Below, piece after piece: positions 12,794 to 12,928 of a DNA stretch of 12,928 bases (positions within the stretch are counted from its first letter, which is position 1; every line of letters starts with the position of its first letter). Both the position numbers and the translations under genes were made by a program. The notes beneath the pieces were generated by a model that did not search any database, was not told where the DNA came from, and was given only the letters and a program-made list of their open reading frames with translations. Source of the stretch: Chloroflexota bacterium (GTDB lineage: Bacteria; Chloroflexota; Anaerolineae; Anaerolineales; Villigracilaceae); assembly GCA_021812905.1 (NCBI GenBank), contig JAKAMM010000022.1, forward strand, positions 1-12,928, written 5' to 3'.

Positions 12794-12928
12794 CTATTTC
12801 GCGTGCTTGTCCAATCTGATGGCGCTGTCGCGGGCGGTGACATATTTTGTCCGCCAGTCTTTGATGATGAAGGGCAGATAAAGAATCAGGAATGTCACCA
12901 CGCCAAGGATTTCCATGTAGATAATATA
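12794..12928 (-). CDS. C-terminal end of a membrane protein, cut by window edge
   Basis: Forty-four codons are open from the right edge to a TAG. They read YIIYMEILGVVTFLILYLPF, then IIKDWRTKYVTARDSAIRLD and KHAK. The first part is one membrane helix, followed by a basic, probably cytosolic tail. An ATG at 12916 could in principle start a 40-residue peptide, but no ribosome-binding site is visible in the 12 bases before it. A gene running in from outside is more likely. Family unknown. A weak stem (12764-12769 with 12783-12788) follows the stop but lacks a proper T-tract. The rest of 12683-12793 holds only the tRNA promoter. Confidence 0.5.
   Translation of the reverse strand, partial: YIIYMEILGVVTFLILYLPFIIKDWRTKYVTARDSAIRLDKHAK

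Noticed and set aside
1..12928. CRISPR array, riboswitch, phage or defence island
   Set aside because: No regularly spaced direct repeats, recognised riboswitch core, integrase, phage structural gene or defence gene was found; the only mobile parts are the IS and the short inverted repeats.

Overview
The window looks like a chromosomal segment of a member of the Chloroflexota, most likely class Anaerolineae. The evidence is indirect. GC is moderate, and the housekeeping proteins have the character of that group. Topoisomerase I carries an N-terminal DUF5679-type zinc module and three C-terminal zinc ribbons. Short palindromic repeats of the GTCATTGCGAG...CTCGCAATGAC kind sit between genes. 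No 16S rRNA is present, so the placement is an inference.

Layout. (1) Positions 1 to about 701: the right-hand part of an IS3-like insertion sequence read leftward (orfA complete, orfB cut by the window edge). Its end falls inside a DUF4160 gene, which now stops early. (2) 697-1141: the truncated DUF4160 gene overlapped by its intact DUF2442 partner, both on the minus strand. (3) 1321-3798, plus strand: a His-rich two-helix membrane protein, an OmpR/PhoB-type response regulator and a HAMP sensor kinase. A 137-bp inverted-repeat element lies before the regulator and two GC-rich hairpins lie before the kinase. (4) 3922-6211, plus strand: rpsP, khpA and rimM, then dprA. (5) 6244-9710, plus strand: mannose-1-phosphate guanylyltransferase and topA. 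(6) 9774-10793: a two-helix membrane protein of unknown function with its own promoter, ending at a terminator shared with the convergent greA. (7) 10874-12682, minus strand: tRNA-Leu(UAA), a second small inverted-repeat element, dgt and greA. (8) Right edge: the C-terminal end of a minus-strand membrane protein.

How the genes relate. rpsP, khpA and rimM form the familiar 30S-maturation cluster, without trmD or rplS behind it. The regulator and kinase form a complete two-component system. A tandem 11-bp direct repeat upstream of the His-rich protein gene has the geometry of an OmpR/PhoB-type operator, so that protein is a plausible target or accessory. greA and dgt form a compact pair in which the greA ribosome-binding site overlaps the dgt stop codon.

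Most of the window is ordinary core genome. I found no clear new defence, CRISPR or biosynthetic system. The points most worth a second look are the IS junction in the DUF4160 gene, the putative operator, the palindromic repeats (one of which encodes part of the RimM N-terminus), the possible leaderless starts, and the unrecognised membrane protein at 9774.
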